From Corynebacterium falsenii (lineage in GTDB: Bacteria > Actinomycetota > Actinomycetes > Mycobacteriales > Mycobacteriaceae): DNA of 64,000 nt. The stretch spans positions 1,302,001 to 1,366,000 of the forward strand of contig NZ_CP083646.1 of the NCBI RefSeq assembly GCF_020099275.1, in the 5' to 3' direction. The notes under the pieces were generated by a model. The model saw only the letters and a program-made list of their open reading frames with translations, ran no database searches and was not told the origin of the DNA. A program made the translations under genes and the position numbers. This document shows, piece after piece, positions 60,144 through 64,000 of the stretch; the first letter of the stretch is position 1, and every line of letters starts with the position of its first letter.

Positions 60144-62279
60144 TTAGGCGTCGAGCACCGGATGCAGCGTGTCCATGGTCCACGTTCGCTGTTTCCGAGC
60201 CGCGAGCGTAGTACCGAGCATCGAGAGCGCTCCGATGAATATCAGCACGCCGATGGCGATGGGCAGACGCTCATCGTAGAAGCCGTATATGAGCTGCCTG
60301 AAGCCGTTGACGGCGTAGGTCATCGGGTCGAACGGGTGGAACCATTGGAAGATCTTGTTCTGGGTCTCCACCGGGTAGAGGCCGCCGGAGGCCACCACCT
60401 GGATCATGAGGAACGCCAGTGATGTGACACGGCCTGGTCCAGGGCCAAGCACCGCGATAAACATCTGGTTCATGGCCGAGTACACGCCCGCCACAAGGAC
60501 GGCGAAGGCGAACAGGCCCAGGATGTTGTGCGGCATCATGCCCACGCCCCAGATCGTCACCGCAACGATGACGATGGCCTGCAGGGCGGCGATGATACCG
60601 GGCGCCAGGAATCCATCCATGCCGGCGCGCCAGGAGTGCACACCGGAGTTGACGGTGCGAGCCTGCAGCGGCTTGAGCAGAACGAAGGTCAGGATGCCAC
60701 CGATGAACATGGCCAAGCTGAAGAAGAACGGAGCCAGGCCAGCGCCGAAGGTGTTCGTGCCGGAGTCATTGAAGGAATCCATCTTCACCGGATCACCGAT
60801 GGTATCGGCCTTGGCCAAGCGCTGGGCGTTGGAGAACTTCGGAACCTGCTTGGAGCCTTCATCGAGGCGCTTGTAGAGTTCGTTCGCTCCGGCATCGAGC
60901 TGCTGTACGCCATCGCGGGCCTGGGTGGTGCCCTCGGTCAGACGATTCGCGCCATCGAGCAGCTTCGTGTTGCCCTCGTTGAGCTGATTGGCGCCATCTG
61001 CCAGGCGAGTGGAACCATCACGGGCTTCGCCGATCTTCTCGTGGAGGGTATTCGCGCCCGTGTTGATCTGGTTCACACCGTCTTGGAGCTGGCCAAACTG
61101 CTGCGGCAAGGTGAAGATCTGGTTGATACCGCTGCGGAACGGAGCGTCCTGGTTATTGAGCTGGTACGCCAGCTGCGCAGTGCCGTCCGCCAGGCGTGCG
61201 ATATCGGCGGCGTTCTGGGACTTCGGTCCCAGCGCCTCGGTGCGCAGAGCGCGGATGGCGATATCAAGCTGGCCTGCAGCCTGCTGCGCAATGGGATCAT
61301 TGGAGGCACGCAGCTGGTTGGCGACGAGGGTCAGGTTGTTGGCCTGATCTGCCTGGAACTGGGTGACGATATCAGCCTTGCCCTTAAGCTCCTGCACGCC
61401 GTTGTTGATCTGAGCCGCGCCATCGGCGAGCTGGTTCACACCATCTTCGAGGCGGCGCAGATCGTTTCCGCGACCGCTGATCTTGCCGGCGGCCTCATTG
61501 ACCTTGTTGGCCAATTCCGTGGTGCCCGCGGCGAGCTGCCCGGAGCCGTCGTACAGCTGACCCAGGCCATTGTTGAGCTGGCCCGCGCCGTTGGCGAGCT
61601 GCTGGGAGCCGTTCTTGGCCTGGACCAGGCCGGCCTGCAGCTGGTGGGCGCCGTCGTCGAGCTGAACCGAACCATCCTTGAGCTGGTTGGTACCAGCCGC
61701 CAGCTTGCCGGCGCCTTCGGCCGCCTGGGTCAGGCCGGTACCGGCATCCTGGATACCCACCAGGACTTGATCCACGGCCTGGGAGCTGATCTTCGAGCCG
61801 ATGACGTTGATGACCTCGCGCATCACGTTCTGGCCGATGATGGTGGACAGGTAGTTGTTCGCATCGTTGTAGGTGCTGATCAACTGAGCCTTCTGCGGAT
61901 CCGGCGACGTTGCCGGGGAAGCCACCGCACGGCTGAAGTTCTCCGGGATCTGCAGGGAGAAGTAGTACTTACCGGAGGCCACGCCCTCTTGGGCTTGCTC
62001 CTCGGTGGTGTCGATCCACGTGATCTGATCGTTGTCGTGCAGACCTTGGACGACCTCATCGCCCGCGTTGAGCTTCTTGCCGTTGACCACGGTGCCCTGG
62101 TCGGAGTTGACCAGAGCCACGGGCAAGTCGTTGACCTTGTTGAACGGATCCCAGAATGCCCACAGGTACAGCGCGGAGTAGAGCAGCGGCATCAAGACGA
62201 TGGCAATGAGCGCCACCTTGGTGAGTTTGTGGCGCTTGAAGCTCCGAATCTCGGAGTTGAAGTGAAGCCCGGCGATCAT
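60144..62279 (-). CDS. YhgE/Pip-family membrane protein (ABC-2-like) with long heptad-like repeat domain
   Basis: 711 residues. One N-terminal helix (VALIAIVLMPLLYSALYLWAFWDPF), an extracytoplasmic region with DLPVALVNSDQGTVVNGKKL (the YhgE/Pip N-terminal domain), about 300 residues of repeated GANQLxDGxxxLxxG-like units, then five or six C-terminal helices of the ABC-2 permease fold. YhgE/Pip proteins serve as phage receptors in some Gram-positives and as export permeases in others. Its start overlaps the partner ATPase stop by 4 bp (ATGA), so the two form a transporter unit. Confidence 0.9.
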   Translation of the reverse strand: MIAGLHFNSEIRSFKRHKLTKVALIAIVLMPLLYSALYLWAFWDPFNKVNDLPVALVNSDQGTVVNGKKLNAGDEVVQGLHDNDQITWIDTTEEQAQEGVASGKYYFSLQIPENFSRAVASPATSPDPQKAQLISTYNDANNYLSTIIGQNVMREVINVIGSKISSQAVDQVLVGIQDAGTGLTQAAEGAGKLAAGTNQLKDGSVQLDDGAHQLQAGLVQAKNGSQQLANGAGQLNNGLGQLYDGSGQLAAGTTELANKVNEAAGKISGRGNDLRRLEDGVNQLADGAAQINNGVQELKGKADIVTQFQADQANNLTLVANQLRASNDPIAQQAAGQLDIAIRALRTEALGPKSQNAADIARLADGTAQLAYQLNNQDAPFRSGINQIFTLPQQFGQLQDGVNQINTGANTLHEKIGEARDGSTRLADGANQLNEGNTKLLDGANRLTEGTTQARDGVQQLDAGANELYKRLDEGSKQVPKFSNAQRLAKADTIGDPVKMDSFNDSGTNTFGAGLAPFFFSLAMFIGGILTFVLLKPLQARTVNSGVHSWRAGMDGFLAPGIIAALQAIVIVAVTIWGVGMMPHNILGLFAFAVLVAGVYSAMNQMFIAVLGPGPGRVTSLAFLMIQVVASGGLYPVETQNKIFQWFHPFDPMTYAVNGFRQLIYGFYDERLPIAIGVLIFIGALSMLGTTLAARKQRTWTMDTLHPVLDA

Positions 62280-63001
62280 GCGTAATCTCCTTCTGGTGCG
62301 AGCCCTACGTGCTCCGGCACTGCGTGTCCGAGGTTGGTATCCAATTCAATGACTTCCACGGGTTCGATCATGTCCGTGATCGGGTTGACGGAATTGACGA
62401 CCACGGGGATGTCGTTGCTGATGCGCTGCAGCATGTGCAGCAGCACTTCGCGGTCGCCCATTTCACGAACCTGCTCGAGGTCGTCCATGACGAGCATCTC
62501 GATCGGTCCGCCGTGAGCCGGGTGCAGCGCCAGGCTGATACGCATGAGCTGCTTGTCGAGGTTGGTGAGCTGGCTGATGTAGACGTCCAGCGGGGGAAGG
62601 TCGCGGTCGCCATAGACATAACCGCAGAACTCGCGGAGGTCGTCTTCGTCGGCCTTGCGGATTGGTGCGAACCAGACCTTCTGCCACGCCTTGTTTTCGG
62701 TCAGGATGTCCTGCACCTTCACGGAGCGTTCCAGCAGATCAATCTGGTCGACGCCAGCAATGGCGACATGCTTTTGGATATGCGTATGTTTCGTCATTCC
62801 GAGCACCTCTAGGTGCCCATCAGAGAGCTTCATACGCCCCGAAAGAACCAGCGCCAAGGCCGTTCGGCCCGACCCGCCGGCGCCGAGGAGATTGGTGAGA
62901 CCCTGCGCGGGGATCTCGAAGTCCAGCGGTCCGAAGACCTTACCCTCGTCACCGGTGAGTGAGATCCCCTCCGCCTTCACGGCCACATGGTTATCCGCCA
63001 T
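62276..63001 (-). CDS. Degenerate ABC-transporter ATP-binding subunit partnered with YhgE
   Basis: 241 residues with an ABC ATPase outline: Walker A GAGGSGRT at 40-47, in which the usual lysine is arginine, a weak signature region (YISQLTNLDKQLMRISLAL) lacking LSGGQ, and Walker B IEMLVMDDLEQV without a following catalytic Glu at the usual place. The H-loop is not recognisable. It may bind but hardly hydrolyse ATP, or act in another way. Coupled to the YhgE permease gene. Confidence 0.78.
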   Translation of the reverse strand: MADNHVAVKAEGISLTGDEGKVFGPLDFEIPAQGLTNLLGAGGSGRTALALVLSGRMKLSDGHLEVLGMTKHTHIQKHVAIAGVDQIDLLERSVKVQDILTENKAWQKVWFAPIRKADEDDLREFCGYVYGDRDLPPLDVYISQLTNLDKQLMRISLALHPAHGGPIEMLVMDDLEQVREMGDREVLLHMLQRISNDIPVVVNSVNPITDMIEPVEVIELDTNLGHAVPEHVGLAPEGDYA

Positions 63002-63241
63002 CAGCGATCACATCTTCCTCACAGTAAAAACAACACCCGGCCCGGCTCGTCAGGACAGGTATGTATGTGGATATATCTTTTGTGCAATGTAGGCCAATTT
63101 ACGCCCCAAGCAACGAAAAGTGAAACCTCACTCAATACTTTATAGCCACGGCCCAGTTGCGTCCGCTCAACCCAGAATTACCCCCACGATCCGTCGGAAT
63201 AAGTGAGCAGTGCGAGCTGGTGGCGTCGACACTAAAAGGGA
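63002..63241. other. Intergenic region before the ABC-like gene and after glnA1
   Basis: AT-richer non-coding stretch holding the promoter of the ABC-like/YhgE unit. No box recognised with confidence. Confidence 0.4.
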
Positions 63242-63271
63242 AAGCCCCGGCCCGAGGACGGGCCGAGGCTT
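63242..63271 (-). terminator. Hairpin terminator after glnA1
   Basis: AAGCCCCGGCCCGAGGACGG with GGCCGAGGCTT forms a GC-rich stem (AAGCC.CGGCCCG / CGGGCCG.GGCTT) 20 bp after the glnA stop, followed by TTTCCCTTTT on the minus strand. Confidence 0.75.
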
Positions 63272-63291
63272 CAACGATCGGGGGCGAGCTA

Positions 63292-64000
63292 CTAGCAGTC
63301 GAAGTAGAGCTCGAACTCCTGCGGGGTCGGGCGCAGGCGAACCGGAGCGATCTCGTAGTCGTACTTGTAGGCGATGTAGGTGTCGATGAGGTCATCGGTG
63401 AACACGCCGCCTTCGGTGAGGAACTCGTGATCCTCTTCCAGGGACTTCAGGGAAGCCTCAAGGGAGGTCGGGGCCTGCGGAATGTCCTTGGCCTCCTCCG
63501 GCGGGAGCTCGTAGAGGTCCTTGTCGACCGGAGCGTGCGGCTCGATGCGGTTCTTGATGCCGTCCAGGCCGGCCAGCATCATGGCAGCGAAGCCGAAGTA
63601 CGGGTTGCCGGACGGGTCCGGAGCGCGGAACTCGATGCGCTTCGCCTTCGGATTGGAGCCGGTGATCGGGATACGCACGGCAGCGGAACGGTTACGCTGC
63701 GAGTACACCAGGTTGATCGGAGCCTCGAAGCCCGGCACCAAGCGGTGGTAGGAGTTCAGGGTCGGGTTGGTGAAGGCCAACACGGAACCAGCGTGCTTGA
63801 GGATACCGCCGATGTAGTAACGGGCGGTGTCGGAGAGGCCAGCGTAGCCGGACTCATCGAAGAACAGCGGCTTGCCTTCCTTCCACAGGGACTGGTGAGC
63901 GTGCATGCCCGAACCGTTGTCGCCTGCCAGGGGCTTCGGCATGAAGGTGGCGGACTTGCCAGCGTTCCATGCGGTGTTCTTGATGATGTACTTGAAGGTC
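63292..64000 (-). CDS. glnA: Glutamine synthetase type I, C-terminal part (start outside window)
   Basis: About 236 C-terminal residues; the frame is open to the window edge ([19 protein letters not shown]). Conserved [44 protein letters not shown] and [20 protein letters not shown]. The adenylylation tyrosine is present in [10 protein letters not shown], so this is the GlnE-regulated GlnA1. ATP-dependent ligation of ammonia to glutamate. Reads towards its terminator. Confidence 0.97.
   Translation of the reverse strand, partial: TFKYIIKNTAWNAGKSATFMPKPLAGDNGSGMHAHQSLWKEGKPLFFDESGYAGLSDTARYYIGGILKHAGSVLAFTNPTLNSYHRLVPGFEAPINLVYSQRNRSAAVRIPITGSNPKAKRIEFRAPDPSGNPYFGFAAMMLAGLDGIKNRIEPHAPVDKDLYELPPEEAKDIPQAPTSLEASLKSLEEDHEFLTEGGVFTDDLIDTYIAYKYDYEIAPVRLRPTPQEFELYFDC

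Noticed and set aside
60528..62285. 585-residue open frame antisense to the YhgE gene
   Set aside because: A by-product of the internal repeats and GC bias; the sense frame has clear domains and coupling.

Overview
The window looks like a chromosomal segment of a Corynebacterium. The right half (about 30.2-64 kb) carries a corynebacterial core neighbourhood: aceE with a DUF3052 gene, an acyl carrier protein, SURF1, a low-molecular-weight tyrosine phosphatase, Nif3, a zinc-ribbon protein and rnpB, then an RNB nuclease, panB, glnA2-glnE, bioB with a bsaP-like gene, and the 3' part of glnA1. Species cannot be fixed from the sequence alone.

The left 30 kb is accessory DNA. It opens with the C-terminal end of a TraA/MobF-type conjugative relaxase. 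A two-gene AAA ATPase plus subtilisin-like protease module resembling the IetAS anti-phage system follows (0.8-4.35 kb). At 4411-24969 lies a composite transposon bounded by two near-identical, same-orientation IS3-family elements; the outer flanks share the 4-bp repeat GCCC. The left IS3 copy is split by an IS481-family element (6-bp duplication TCTAGG), which is itself split by an IS256-family element (8-bp duplication GTGTGGGG), a three-level nest.

The transposon cargo (8.4-23.7 kb) is a copper-handling island: a CcdA/redoxin/glutaredoxin-like cassette, an Nramp-related transporter behind a perfect DtxR-type box, a TlpA-like lipoprotein (frameshifted), a copper P-type ATPase with three metal-binding N-terminal modules, a Met-rich multicopper oxidase, small His-rich membrane proteins, a two-component system, a beta-propeller lipoprotein and a SHOCT-domain pair. 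Seven copies of a direct repeat TCAAG-N6-TCAAG (11-bp period, as in the CopR site of C. glutamicum) sit in front of its transcription units, so the island looks like one self-contained regulon.

Right of the transposon come an AlbA_2/Schlafen-type protein, a small membrane protein, a double-HTH protein, a CAU tRNA with a truncated tyrosine integrase at its 3' end, and another IS3-family element with perfect 25-bp inverted repeats.

In the core half, nitrogen assimilation is prominent: glnE and its likely target glnA1 (adenylylation tyrosine retained) plus glnA2. Biotin synthesis is represented by bioB-bsaP with a BioQ-type operator. Three core genes are broken: an alpha/beta hydrolase (single-base loss in a T run), a histidine phosphatase (probable frame change near its start) and a YkvI-like transporter (in-frame amber codon). 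These could be real decay or draft-assembly indels.
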